A DNA stretch of 34,707 nucleotides. It comes from Rikenellaceae bacterium (GTDB lineage Bacteria; Bacteroidota; Bacteroidia; Bacteroidales; Rikenellaceae). This document shows positions 8,403 through 16,415 of the stretch, in pieces. The stretch covers positions 1-34,707 of the forward strand of contig JAGBHC010000038.1 of assembly GCA_017935625.1 (NCBI GenBank), read 5' to 3'. Each line of letters opens with the position of its first letter. Positions within the stretch are counted from its first letter, which is position 1. The notes beneath the pieces were generated by a model. It was not told the DNA's origin. It ran no database searches and saw only the letters and a program-made list of their open reading frames with translations. The position numbers and the translations under genes were made by a program.

Positions 8403-9407
8403 ATGATACCCGAAATCTACCAGGCCGCTCCCGGGCGGTACGACAAAATGAGCTACAAACACTGCGGACACAGCGGCTTGCAACTGCCGCTCATCTCGCT
8501 GGGTCTGTGGCACAACTTCGGCAGCGTAGACCGCTACGAGAACTTCAACGCCATCGCCCGCACGGCATTCGACCGCGGCATCACCCACTTCGATTTGGCC
8601 AACAACTACGGCCCCGTCTACGGCTCGGCCGAAACCAACTTCGGCCGCATCCTGCGCGACGGACTGGGCGCCTATCGCGACGAACTGGTCATCTCCACCA
8701 AAGCGGGATACGACATGTGGCCCGGCCCCTACGGCAACTGGGGCAGCCGCAAGTACCTCTTCGCCAGCCTCAACCAGAGTCTGCGGCGCATGGGTCTCGA
8801 CTACGTGGACATCTTCTACCACCACCGTCCCGACCCCGACACCCCGCTCGAAGAGACCATGGGGGCCCTCTCCGACATCGTGCGCCAGGGCAAGGCGCTC
8901 TACGTGGGCATCTCCAACTACCGCCCCGCCGAGGCCCGCAAAGCCATCGCCCTGCTGCGCCGCAACGGCACCCCCTGCCTCATCCATCAGGCCCGCTACT
9001 CGATGTTCGACCGCTGGGTGGAACCCGAACTGCTGCCGCTGCTCGACCAGCAGGGCGTGGGTCTGATTGCCTTCTCACCGCTGGCCCAGGGCATGCTGAC
9101 CGACAAGTACATCCACGGCATTCCCGAGGACTCGCGCGCCGCCCGAAGCACCGGACACCTCCAGCGCTCGCAGATTACCCCCGAAAAGGTGGAGATAATC
9201 AAACGGCTCAACGCCTTCGCCGCCGACCGGGGCCAGACACTGGCCGAGATGGCGCTCGCCTGGCTGCTCGCAGACCGGCGCGTCACCAGCGTGCTGATAG
9301 GCGCCAGCTCCGTGCCCCAGCTCGAGGACAACCTCAAGGCCCTCGACAGCGCACCCTTCACCGCCGCCGAGAGAGAGGCCATCGAACGCATACTCGCCGG
9401 CGAATAG
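8403..9407 (+). CDS. Aldo/keto reductase, YghZ-like
   Basis: This 334-residue NADPH-type aldo/keto reductase shows the complete catalytic tetrad: D64 in HFDLANN, Y69 in NNYGPVYG, K100 in ISTKAGY and H141 in DIFYHHRPD. Cofactor-binding segments are also visible (LIAFSPLAQGMLTDKY and VLIGASSVPQLEDN). The closest known relatives by motif order are the YghZ/GpmA-type L-glyceraldehyde-3-phosphate reductases and Kv-beta-like proteins, which share AGYDMWPGPYG. It reduces small aldehydes in the cytoplasm. It is the last gene before the terminator at 9487-9519, so the transcript running from the MurNAc genes or from the internal promoter ends here. Substrate is not determinable. Confidence 0.92.
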   Translation: MIPEIYQAAPGRYDKMSYKHCGHSGLQLPLISLGLWHNFGSVDRYENFNAIARTAFDRGITHFDLANNYGPVYGSAETNFGRILRDGLGAYRDELVISTKAGYDMWPGPYGNWGSRKYLFASLNQSLRRMGLDYVDIFYHHRPDPDTPLEETMGALSDIVRQGKALYVGISNYRPAEARKAIALLRRNGTPCLIHQARYSMFDRWVEPELLPLLDQQGVGLIAFSPLAQGMLTDKYIHGIPEDSRAARSTGHLQRSQITPEKVEIIKRLNAFAADRGQTLAEMALAWLLADRRVTSVLIGASSVPQLEDNLKALDSAPFTAAEREAIERILAGE

Positions 9408-9486
9408 CCCGCGTGCCTCGGGGCTGTCAGGCTTCTGCCCGCCCCGCCGCATCCGATGCCCGGCTCCATCCGCCGAGACTTCCCGC

Positions 9487-9519
9487 AACCGTCCCTGGTA
9501 TCGTACCCGGGACGGTTTT
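9487..9519 (+). terminator. Rho-independent terminator after the aldo/keto reductase gene
   Basis: The left arm AACCGTCCC (9487-9495) pairs with GGGACGGTT (9509-9517). An inner helix GGTA/TACC closes a three-base loop, and the structure runs into four T. It ends the plus-strand unit at 9407. Confidence 0.88.
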
Positions 9520-9572
9520 GTTCGCATGACCTCCGCCCCCGGTTCCCTCTCCGCCTCCGGTTCCGTCCGGCC

Positions 9573-9770
9573 CGCGCCGGTAGAATGTCCCTCGCCTCAA
9601 ACTTTTCCGCCGGACCGGCACCACCAGCAGCCCGACCCTTTCTCTCCGCGGGCACGGCACCCCTCGTCCCCCGTGCCGGCAGGATGTCCCTCGCCTCAAA
9701 CTTTTCCGCCGGACCGGCGCCACCAGCGGCCCGACCCTTTCTCTCCGCGGACACGACGCCCCTCGTCCCC
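9573..9770. repeat. Tandem duplication, two 99-bp units
   Basis: Unit 1 is 9573-9671 and unit 2 is 9672-9770; a partial third start (CGTGCCGGTA) follows at 9771. The units share ATGTCCCTCGCCTCAAAC at 9585 and 9684 and differ at only a few positions (for example CACCAGCAGC versus CACCAGCGGC). It is a recent non-coding duplication between a terminator and a promoter. Confidence 0.85.
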
Positions 9771-9864
9771 CGTGCCGGTATCCGCTCCGGCGGCGTCATT
9801 GTTCCTTTTTACCTCAAAAAAGAGCTTTCGACCCTATTTCCGGCACAAATTCTATCCCAAAGGG

Positions 9865-9894
9865 TTGTTACGCCGATGTTTTTCCGTATTTTTG
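9865..9894 (+). promoter_or_regulatory. Promoter of the AraC-family gene
   Basis: TTG at 9865-9867, a 19-base spacer, and TATTTTTG at 9887-9894 match the Bacteroidota -33/-7 consensus. Transcription should start about 9901, giving a leader of about 25 bases before ATG 9925. Confidence 0.82.
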
Positions 9895-9924
9895 CAACGT
9901 GAAAACCGACAACCCGACCGGCTT

Positions 9925-10809
9925 ATGGAAAACATCAACATAAACATCATATCCCTGGACGACATGAAACTCTATGTCGATTCCAACGACACGCTCTTCT
10001 CCGACATCCTCATCACCGAAGATATGGTCAGCCTCTCCTCGATACGCAACATCCCGATACGCATCGACGCATTCGTGATAGCCATCGTCACCAAAGGGGT
10101 CATCAAGGCCACCATCAACATGAAGGACTACCTGTTCAAGGAGGGCATGCTCGCCATTCTGCTGCCGGAACACATCATCCAGCTCAACCAGGGCAACGAA
10201 ATGCACGTCAAGGCCATCGTCCTCTCCAACTCGTTTCTCGACGACCTGCGCATCGACATCCACACGATGGTCCCGATGTATTCGCACATCATCAACCATC
10301 CGCAGACCACGCTTTCGCCGGAGGACTCCACCTCGCTGTGCAAATACTTCGACCTGATAAAGGACACCATCCGTTTCGAGAACAACCGCCGCAAAAAGGA
10401 GATTTCGCAGAACCTCATTTCGGCCATGATGCACAAACTGAGCATCGTCTACCGCACCAACCTCAACAACGACGCCCAGCCCAAGAAGGACCGCAAGGAG
10501 ATGTTCTACGACAAGTTCATGGCCCTGCTGACCCAGCACCACAAGACCGAACGCAAGGTGGAGTTCTACGCCGACAAGCTGTGTCTGACGCCCAAATACC
10601 TCTCCTCGGTGCTCAAAAGCGTCAGCGGCAAGAGCGCATCGGAGTGGATAGACCACTACACCATTCTGGAGGCCAAATCGATGCTCAAATTCACCCAGAT
10701 GACCATCAAGGAGATAGCCTTCCAGCTCAGCTTCCCCAATCAGTCGTTCTTCAGCAAATATTTCCGCAAGCACACAGGCATGTCGCCCAAGGCCTACAAG
10801 GAGATGTAG
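9925..10809 (+). CDS. AraC-family transcriptional regulator
   Basis: This 294-residue protein has an N-terminal cupin-like sensing domain (residues about 20-110, with IAIVTKGVIKATINMKDYLF) and a C-terminal double helix-turn-helix of the HTH_18 type. The latter shows YADKLCLTPKYLSSVLKSVS followed by the second motif IKEIAFQLSFPNQSFFSKYF and the family end KHTGMSPKAYKEM. It acts as a DNA-binding regulator in the cytoplasm. ATG 9925 follows a strong promoter directly; longer in-frame extensions upstream run through the tandem repeat and were rejected. It stands alone between two gene-free regions and faces the minus-strand rny gene convergently. Neither its ligand nor its targets are shown by context; the divergent or co-oriented neighbours give no clear candidate. 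Confidence 0.93.
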   Translation: MENININIISLDDMKLYVDSNDTLFSDILITEDMVSLSSIRNIPIRIDAFVIAIVTKGVIKATINMKDYLFKEGMLAILLPEHIIQLNQGNEMHVKAIVLSNSFLDDLRIDIHTMVPMYSHIINHPQTTLSPEDSTSLCKYFDLIKDTIRFENNRRKKEISQNLISAMMHKLSIVYRTNLNNDAQPKKDRKEMFYDKFMALLTQHHKTERKVEFYADKLCLTPKYLSSVLKSVSGKSASEWIDHYTILEAKSMLKFTQMTIKEIAFQLSFPNQSFFSKYFRKHTGMSPKAYKEM

Positions 10810-11170
10810 CGGGGCCGCGGAGCCGCAATTCCGACAACCCGCACAATTCCGACAACCCGCAGGGCAGCTCTCGGCGTACAATGCGACAAGCTCCCTGCGT
10901 ACCCCGCTTCGCAATTTTCTCTGCTGCCGCCCCCCGGCAAGCCCCTCAACGAAGTCCACACCGCACCGCTTTCCCGCAACAAGCTCCCCTCGACGAAGCC
11001 CACACCGCACCGCTTTCCCCGCAACAAGCTCGCCTCGACGAAGCCCGCACTGCACCGCTTCCCCGCAACAAGCCCCCCTCAACAAGCCCGCTTCCCCGCA
11101 ACAAGCTCCCCTCGACGAAGCCCGCACCGGTGAACCGATTCCGCTCCCCGCATCAAGCGCCCGGAAAAAA
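10810..11170. repeat. Gene-free region with degenerate about 45-bp direct repeats
   Basis: The interval 10932-11130 contains four to five imperfect copies of a unit built on GCAACAAGCTCCCCTCGACG, then AAGCCCGCACCGCACCGCTT. The anchor GCAACAAGC occurs at 10976, 11021, 11065 and 11098, so the period is 45, 44 and then a shortened 33 bases. A shorter repeat, AATTCCGACAACCCGCA, occurs twice near 10828-10861. No coding potential is supported on either strand. Confidence 0.75.
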
Positions 11171-11207
11171 AGCAGCAGCCTGTCCGATAGTCGGACAGGC
11201 TGCTGCT
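11171..11207 (-). terminator. Terminator of rny (17-bp perfect stem)
   Basis: AGCAGCAGCCTGTCCGA (11171-11187) is a perfect inverted repeat of 11191-11207, with a three-base loop. On the minus strand it is followed by a run of T (A at 11164-11171 on the plus strand). It lies 22 bases after the rny stop. Confidence 0.93.
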
Positions 11208-11228
11208 TGAACGCGGCTCCCGAAAGGG

Positions 11229-12797
11229 CTACTTGGCGTAGCTTACCGAACGGGTCTCGCGGATGACGGTGATTTTCACCTGACCGGGATAGGTCATTTC
11301 ATCCTGTATCTTCTTGGCTATTTCGTGCGAAAGCTGGTCGGCCTCGGCGTCGGAGAGCTTCTCGCTGCCGACGATGACACGCAGCTCGCGACCGGCCTGA
11401 ATGGCGTAGGTCTTCATCACGCCGGGATAGGACATGGCGATATCCTCCATCTCCTTGAGCCGCTTGATGTAGGACTCCACCACCTCGCGGCGCGCACCGG
11501 GACGCGCACCGGAAATCGCATCGCACACCTGCACGATGGGAGCGATGAGCGAGGTCATCTCGCACTCGTCGTGGTGGGCGCCGATGGCGTTGCATACGTC
11601 GGGTTTCTCCTTGTACTTCTCGGCCAGTTTCATACCGATGATTGCATGCGGCAGTTCGGGTTCGTCGTCGGGCACCTTGCCGATATCGTGCAGCAGACCG
11701 GCCCGACGGGCCACCTTGGGATTGAGACCCAGCTCGGCGGCCATGATGCCGGCCAGATTGGCCGTCTCGCGCGAGTGCTGCAAGAGGTTCTGTCCGTAAG
11801 AGGAGCGGTATTTCATCTTACCCACCAGACGGATGAGTTCGGGATGCAGGCCGTGGATGCCCAGGTCGATGGTGGTACGCTTGCCGGCATCGATAATCTC
11901 CTCCTCGATTTGTTTCTGCACCTTGGCGACCACCTCCTCGATACGCGCCGGATGGATGCGTCCGTCGGTCACCAGCTGGTGGAGCGCCAGTCGGGCTATC
12001 TCCCTGCGCACGGGGTCGAAACCCGACAGGATGATGGCCTCCGGCGTGTCGTCCACGATGATTTCGATGCCCGTAGCGGCCTCCAGCGCACGGATGTTGC
12101 GGCCCTCGCGGCCGATGATGCGGCCCTTGACCTCGTCGCTCTCGATATTGAAGACCGTCACCGAGTTCTCGATGGCCGTTTCGGTCGCCACCCGCTGGAT
12201 GGACTGCACGATGATTCGCTTGGCCTCCTTGCTGGCGCTCATCTTGGCCTCCTCGATGGTCTCGCTGATGTAGGTCGCCGCATCAGCCTTGGCCTCGGCC
12301 TTCATGTTCTCGATGAGGATGCTCTTGGCCTCCTCGCTGCTCATGCCACCGATTTGCTCCAGGCGCGAATTCTGCTCCCTGATGGTCCGGTCGAGCTCCT
12401 CTTTCTTGTGCTCGTAACCGGCAATCTGGTTGCTGAGTTGTTCGCGCAGGGCGGCGAGCTCCTTGTTTTTGTTCTCCACCTCGCGGCGGCGGTTCTCGAG
12501 CTCCTTGTTCTGCTGCTGGAGGGCGTTTTCGCCCTGCTTGATGCCCTGCTCGCGCTGGTTGAGCTTCTGGTTGCGTTCATTGACCATCCGGTCGTGCTCG
12601 CTCTTGAGCTGGATGAACTTCTCTTTCGCCTGAAGGATTTTCTCCTTTTTTATCATCTCGCCTTCGGCTTCGGCCTCCTTGATTGCCACCGCACGCTTGG
12701 TGCGAATCGAATTCCGCGTGACGAACGTGGTCACCAGAATGTAGACGGCTACGGCTGCTACGGCTGATAACAGGCAGAATACTACTGTTGATATCAT
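11229..12797 (-). CDS. rny: Ribonuclease Y
   Basis: This 522-residue membrane-anchored endoribonuclease starts mRNA decay. An N-terminal membrane helix ([20 protein letters not shown]) is followed by a long charged coiled coil (about 40-200). Then comes a KH RNA-binding domain with the GXXG loop in [15 protein letters not shown], and an HD metal-dependent domain with [10 protein letters not shown] and the metal pair in [14 protein letters not shown]. Length and domain order are those of Bacillus subtilis RNase Y. The gene lies downstream of zapA and a structured RNA, all on the minus strand, and ends at a strong terminator. No TAnnTTTG element is visible directly upstream of its start, so it may be expressed by read-through or from an unusual promoter. 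Confidence 0.97.
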   Translation of the reverse strand: MISTVVFCLLSAVAAVAVYILVTTFVTRNSIRTKRAVAIKEAEAEGEMIKKEKILQAKEKFIQLKSEHDRMVNERNQKLNQREQGIKQGENALQQQNKELENRRREVENKNKELAALREQLSNQIAGYEHKKEELDRTIREQNSRLEQIGGMSSEEAKSILIENMKAEAKADAATYISETIEEAKMSASKEAKRIIVQSIQRVATETAIENSVTVFNIESDEVKGRIIGREGRNIRALEAATGIEIIVDDTPEAIILSGFDPVRREIARLALHQLVTDGRIHPARIEEVVAKVQKQIEEEIIDAGKRTTIDLGIHGLHPELIRLVGKMKYRSSYGQNLLQHSRETANLAGIMAAELGLNPKVARRAGLLHDIGKVPDDEPELPHAIIGMKLAEKYKEKPDVCNAIGAHHDECEMTSLIAPIVQVCDAISGARPGARREVVESYIKRLKEMEDIAMSYPGVMKTYAIQAGRELRVIVGSEKLSDAEADQLSHEIAKKIQDEMTYPGQVKITVIRETRSVSYAK

Positions 12798-13421
12798 CTG
12801 TAAAGTGTCGTTTTAAAAAAGTTTATATATTCGTGTCCAATGTTTTCAATAAAAAAGCCCGCATAGAGATTCCTTTTCTTGTTTGACGAATCTCCAAAAT
12901 CGTCATGCGTGGAGCCTCCGAAAATAAGTACAATCGCAAACGTCCAACGGCACCGGAACCGATGCACCCCGAAGGGTCAAGGCCTGTTTTTGAATGCTCG
13001 AGTAAACTCCAATGTAAAAAGTGTTGAGTTTCGCAAAGCTATAAGGAATCTATGCGGGTTATTCCTGTGTTAATATGTCAAGAACCTGTTGCGCGGTCCT
13101 GCCCGGCAGGGTATCCGGCCCGGGCCGGCCGCATTCGTCTATCTTTCGTCTCTCGTGCGGCGGCACCCCTTTCGGAAAGTTCGCCGTAATCCTCCTCGCT
13201 GTCGCGGAGCCGCGTCCGTTTTCTCTTCCGCGCTTCCTCTCCCCCTCGCGTTTCCGCTCTCCCACTCTTCCGTCCGCTCCTCCGTCCTCTTTTTCGCCTC
13301 CTCGCCTCGTCACCGCTCTTTCGTCCCCCCCTGCGTCCGCCCTTCGTCCGCACCCCTGCGTCGGTCGCCGGCTGCGGCCCCCCTCTTCCGGGAAACGTTC
13401 CGGACAGATAACGGGGAACGG
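12798..13421. other. Region between rny and zapA
   Basis: Two parts are visible. The part nearest rny (about 12851-13060) folds as one long structured RNA on the minus strand and is listed separately. The part nearest zapA (about 13140-13390) is very rich in C and T on the plus strand (G and A on the minus strand), with no credible codon structure in any frame. A weak hairpin CGTTCC/GGAACG just after the zapA stop could slow transcription. Confidence 0.6.
12851..13060 (-). ncRNA. ssrS: Structured RNA, candidate 6S RNA
   Basis: The ends pair over about 200 bases. CCCGCATAGATTCCTT at the 5' end (plus-strand 13058-13043) matches the 3' arm at 12875-12858 except for a two-base bulge. The 3' arm runs directly into TTTTTT (12851-12856). 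Inside are an apical ACCC-TTCG-GGGT hairpin, a GACGA/TCGTC hairpin, and an alternative local helix GAGATTC/GAATCTC (12866-12872 with 12888-12894) that competes with the closing stem. Size near 200 nt, one rod with a central open region, and a position directly downstream of zapA (as for ssrS in proteobacteria) point to 6S RNA, a regulator that binds RNA polymerase. In Bacteroidales this RNA may correspond to the Bacteroidales-1 motif. A clear TTG/TAnnTTTG promoter in front of the 5' end is missing, and TAGCTTTG lies inside the RNA (13034-13041), so the start is uncertain. Confidence 0.55.
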
Positions 13422-13712
13422 TCAGCGGATATTGTTTTCGAGATAGGCGCCCAGCTGGCGGTCAATCTCCACCAATGCGTCGATATCCTCGCCCAGGCTG
13501 CGGCTCTGCTCCATCTCTATCTTGCGGCGGCCGAGCAGCAGGGCCGTCATCGCCAGATAGTCCTGGGCCTCGACATTGTATACGGCCTTGAGTTTGGTCA
13601 CCGTGGCGTTCACTTCGCGTTCGGCCTTGCGATATATCTCCTCCTGCTCCCGTTCGATGGCAATCGGATAGGACCTGCCCAGAATGGTGAGCTTTATGTT
13701 CATCTTCGCCAT
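13422..13712 (-). CDS. zapA: Cell division protein ZapA
   Basis: This 96-residue protein is of the ZapA family, which bundles FtsZ protofilaments at the division site. It has the N-terminal beta-alpha domain (MNIKLTILGRSYPIAIEREQ) followed by a long helix (IYRKAEREVNATVTKL, then DYLAMTALLLGRRKIEME) that forms the coiled-coil dimer. ATG 13712 (MAKMNIK) was chosen; another ATG three codons in (13703) is equally possible. A TTG at 13730 overlapping the previous stop was rejected because it would add six residues not expected in the family. It follows the coiled-coil gene by a few bases, in one transcription unit. Confidence 0.88.
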   Translation of the reverse strand: MAKMNIKLTILGRSYPIAIEREQEEIYRKAEREVNATVTKLKAVYNVEAQDYLAMTALLLGRRKIEMEQSRSLGEDIDALVEIDRQLGAYLENNIR

Positions 13713-13726
13713 AGTCTCTCGCGCTA

Positions 13727-14014
13727 TCAACTGTTAATCAAAGCTATGCACCGGTCAATCTCCCGCATAAGCCTATTGACCCGGGCTTTCGCTCTTTTTC
13801 GGTCCATGCTGCCGCCGGCCAACCCGCCGCTCAGTTCGAGCACACTCACGCGCCTCTCCAACTTCGCTATCTGCTCCTGCAATTCGCGATTCTCCGCCCG
13901 GAGCCGGTCCCGCTGCGCACACACTTTGCCGTAATCCGCATTCAGCTTGCGGTTCTCGGCTATCAGCTTGAGGACCTTCTCCCGGATAGCGTCTATTACA
14001 AGGGTTTTAGCCAT
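13727..14014 (-). CDS. Small coiled-coil protein upstream of zapA, ZapB-like candidate
   Basis: This 95-residue hydrophilic protein consists almost wholly of predicted helix. The segment from about residue 10 to 65 is a heptad-patterned coiled coil (VLKLIAENRKLNADYGKVCA, then RAENRELQEQIAKLERRVSV). It ends with a short basic helix (RVNRLMREIDRCIALI). There is no signal peptide and no recognised enzyme motif. It begins a two-gene unit with zapA (stop and zapA ATG are 14 bases apart) and has its own strong promoter. Small coiled-coil partners of ZapA are known in other phyla (ZapB in Escherichia coli, ZauP in Caulobacter). A role as a ZapA partner is inferred from position and fold only. Confidence 0.75.
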   Translation of the reverse strand: MAKTLVIDAIREKVLKLIAENRKLNADYGKVCAQRDRLRAENRELQEQIAKLERRVSVLELSGGLAGGSMDRKRAKARVNRLMREIDRCIALINS

Positions 14015-14046
14015 CGCTGCGACTCAATTCTTAACATTTACCACTT

Positions 14047-14077
14047 CAAAGGTAATAAATAAAATGCAAAGTAACAA
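14047..14077 (-). promoter_or_regulatory. Promoter of the coiled-coil/zapA unit
   Basis: On the minus strand TTG (14077-14075), a 20-base spacer and TACCTTTG (14054-14047) match the consensus. The promoter lies in the gap between the rimO stop (14081) and the gene start at 14014, so the division genes do not depend on read-through from rimO. Confidence 0.82.
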
Positions 14078-14080
14078 ATA

Positions 14081-15394
14081 TTATTCTTCGCTAATCTCGG
14101 CATACAGGTCGTACTCTTCGGCGGCCGTCACCCGCACGAAGAGGAACTGCCCCGGCTCGAGCCGCCGCCCCTGCGCGGCAATCAGCACCTCCTGGTCCAC
14201 CTCCGGCGAATCGTACTCGCTGCGGGCCACGTAGTAGTCGCCCTGCAACGAATCGACCACCACCCGCATGCGGCTGCCGACCCGGCTTCGGTTGAGCTCC
14301 TGCGAGATTTCGCGCTGCAGCTCCATAATCCGCTCCGCGCGCCGCTCCTTCACCTGCTGCGGCACGTCGTCCCGCAGGTGAAGCGCCGAATAGGTCCCCT
14401 CCTCCTCGGAATAGGGGAAGACCCCCAGCCGCTCGAACCGCACCCGGCGCACGAACTCCTCGAGCCGGGCGAAATCGTCGTCGCTCTCCCCCGGATAGCC
14501 CACCAGCAGCGTCGTCCGCAGCGCCAGCCCCGGAATCCGCTCCCGAAGCCGGCCGATGAGTTCGTAGGTCTCCCGCTCGCAGATGCCGCGCCGCATGGAG
14601 GCGAGCTGGCTGTCGGAGATATGCTGGAAGGGGATGTCGAGGTAGCGGCAGATTTTGGGCTCGGAAGCCATCGTTTCGATGACCTCGTCGGGAAAATGGG
14701 TGGGATAGGCATAGTGGAGCCTTATCCATTCGATGCCTTCGATGCGGCACAGACGCCGCAGCAGCTCGTCCAGACAGCGGCGGCCGTAGAGGTCCATGCC
14801 GTAGTAGGTGGTGTCCTGCGCGATGACGATGAGCTCCCGCACCCCTGCGGCCGCCAGCGAACGGGCCTCCTGCTCCAGCTGCTCCATGGGCACCGAACGG
14901 TGCTTGCCGCGGATGAGCGGAATGGCGCAATAGCCGCACCCCCAGTTGCAGCCTTCGCTGATTTTCAGATAGGCATAGTGCGGCGGAGTGGTCAGGCAGC
15001 GCCGCGTGTCGAACTCGGGTCCCCGCTCGGCCCCCAGGATATCGGCGATGCCCTCCAGGTCGCGGGCGCCGAAAAAGTCGTCCACCTCGGGCAGCTCGGG
15101 CCGCAGCTCGTCGGCATAGCGCTCGCTCAGGCAGCCGATGACGAAGAGCCGGTCGATGAGTCCCGCGCTTTTGGCGGCGGCAAACTCCAGGATGGTGTCC
15201 ACCGACTCCTGCTTGGCGTCGCCGATGAATCCGCAGGTGTTGATGACCACGGTGCGGGCCTCGGTCGAGTTGCTGTCGAAAACGGGACGGTAGCCCGCCG
15301 CATCGAGCCGGGCGGCCAGATGCTCCGAATCGACGATATTCTTCGAGCAGCCGAGCGTGACGATATTTATCGGTTTTCTCTTTTTTGCCATCAT
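14081..15394 (-). CDS. rimO: Ribosomal protein S12 methylthiotransferase
   Basis: RimO adds a methylthio group to an aspartate of ribosomal protein S12. The 437-residue protein has the N-terminal UPF0004 domain with its three cluster cysteines (in VTLGCSKN, NTCGFIGD and VIGCLSERY). The radical-SAM motif is CNWGCGYC (CxxxCxxC, with RGKHRSVP after it), and a C-terminal TRAM domain follows (RVGSRMRVVVDS to the end). GCNWGCGYC and IRGKHRS distinguish RimO from the tRNA enzyme MiaB. The start ATGATG at 15394 lies 9 bases after the ftsY stop, so the two are co-transcribed. Confidence 0.96.
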   Translation of the reverse strand: MMAKKRKPINIVTLGCSKNIVDSEHLAARLDAAGYRPVFDSNSTEARTVVINTCGFIGDAKQESVDTILEFAAAKSAGLIDRLFVIGCLSERYADELRPELPEVDDFFGARDLEGIADILGAERGPEFDTRRCLTTPPHYAYLKISEGCNWGCGYCAIPLIRGKHRSVPMEQLEQEARSLAAAGVRELIVIAQDTTYYGMDLYGRRCLDELLRRLCRIEGIEWIRLHYAYPTHFPDEVIETMASEPKICRYLDIPFQHISDSQLASMRRGICERETYELIGRLRERIPGLALRTTLLVGYPGESDDDFARLEEFVRRVRFERLGVFPYSEEEGTYSALHLRDDVPQQVKERRAERIMELQREISQELNRSRVGSRMRVVVDSLQGDYYVARSEYDSPEVDQEVLIAAQGRRLEPGQFLFVRVTAAEEYDLYAEISEE

Positions 15395-15403
15395 AAACGC
15401 TGT

Positions 15404-16387
15404 TTATTCGCCGAAAAGGGCGTCTACGAACTCCCGGCGGTCGAATATCTTGAGCTGGTCGATACCCTCGCCGATGCCGATGTAGCGCACCGGAATTTTG
15501 AACTGGTCGCTGATGCCTATCACCACGCCACCTTTGGCCGTGCCGTCGAGCTTGGTGATGGCGAGCGAGGTCACCTTCGTGGCCTGGGTGAACTGCCGCG
15601 CCTGCTCGAACGCATTCTGCCCCGTGGAGCCGTCGAGCACCAGCATCACCTCGTGAGGGGCGTCCGGTATCACCTTGGCCATCACGTTGCGGATTTTGGT
15701 GAGCTCGTTCATCAGACCGATTTTGTTATGAAGACGTCCGGCCGTGTCAATCAGCACCACGTCGGCCCGGTTGGCCACGGCCGACTTGAGGGTGTCGAAG
15801 GCCACCGACGCCGGGTCGGAGCCCATCTCCTGACGTATCATCGTGGCACCGGCCCGTTCGGCCCACACGGCCAGCTGGTCGATGGCCGCGGCCCGGAAGG
15901 TGTCGGCGGCACCGATGTAGACCTTCTTGCCGGCCCGCACGAGCTGGGCCGCGAGTTTTCCGATGGTGGTGGTCTTGCCCGCGCCGTTCACCCCGACCAC
16001 CATCAGCACGTAAGGGGTGCCGGGGGTGATGTCCAGTCCGAAATCCTCACGCCGCCCGTGGCTCTCTTCGAGCAGGCGGGCGATTTCGTCGCGCAAGATA
16101 TTCTGCAACTCACTGCTGTTCATGAATTTGTCGCGGGCGACACGCTGTTCTATGCGTTCGATGATGCGAACCGTGGTTTCGACGCCCACGTCGGAGGTGA
16201 TGAGTATCTCCTCCAGCTCGTCGAGCATCTCCTCGTCCACTTTCGAACGGCCGGCCACCGCACGCGCCAACTTCGAAAAGAGTCCCTGCTTGGTCTTCTC
16301 CAACCCGGAACTCAGCTCCTGCCGCTCTTCGGCCTGCTGCTGGGGAGAGGTCTCCTTTTTCCGGGAAAATAGGTCGAAAAATCCCAT
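15404..16387 (-). CDS. ftsY: Signal recognition particle receptor FtsY
   Basis: FtsY is the SRP receptor GTPase that delivers ribosomes making membrane proteins to the translocon. ATG 16387 (MGFFDLFSRKKET) was chosen: this amphipathic start is typical of Bacteroidota FtsY, and the frame upstream of it runs through a promoter and repeat. The 327-residue protein has a short charged N-terminal segment, the NG domain helices (FSKLARAVAGRSKVDEEMLD), and the GTPase motifs G1 GVNGAGKTTT, DTFRAAA, G3 DTAGRLHNK, G4 TKLDGTAKGG and the closing GIGEGIDQL. The long acidic A domain of Escherichia coli FtsY is absent, as is common in this phylum. Confidence 0.97.
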   Translation of the reverse strand: MGFFDLFSRKKETSPQQQAEERQELSSGLEKTKQGLFSKLARAVAGRSKVDEEMLDELEEILITSDVGVETTVRIIERIEQRVARDKFMNSSELQNILRDEIARLLEESHGRREDFGLDITPGTPYVLMVVGVNGAGKTTTIGKLAAQLVRAGKKVYIGAADTFRAAAIDQLAVWAERAGATMIRQEMGSDPASVAFDTLKSAVANRADVVLIDTAGRLHNKIGLMNELTKIRNVMAKVIPDAPHEVMLVLDGSTGQNAFEQARQFTQATKVTSLAITKLDGTAKGGVVIGISDQFKIPVRYIGIGEGIDQLKIFDRREFVDALFGE

Positions 16388-16415
16388 ATCCGTTTTCGGT
16401 TTAACTGGTTCAATG

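Larger units (their letters stand above)
9408..9924. other. Gene-free region with terminator, tandem repeat and promoter
   Basis: Contains, in order, the terminator of the upstream operon (9487-9519), a pyrimidine-rich stretch with an exact-period 99-bp tandem duplication (9573-9770), and the promoter of the AraC-type gene (9865-9894). Open frames through the repeat exist only because its period is a multiple of three; no gene is supported. Confidence 0.7.

Noticed and set aside
9526-9924. N-terminal extension of the AraC regulator through the 99-bp repeats
   Set aside because: It would cross the promoter at 9865-9894, and its Pro/Ser-rich repeats come from the in-frame period of the DNA duplication.
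10932-11130. CRISPR array
   Set aside because: The repeats adjoin without unique spacers of constant length, are degenerate, and no cas genes are near.
12857-13058. MITE or insertion element bounded by inverted repeats between rny and zapA
   Set aside because: The ends are inverted repeats, but no target-site duplication flanks them, and the U-run plus internal helices fit a transcript better.
12879-13073. Plus-strand 64-codon frame between rny and zapA
   Set aside because: It lies antisense to the structured RNA and starts inside its closing region; composition is not protein-like.
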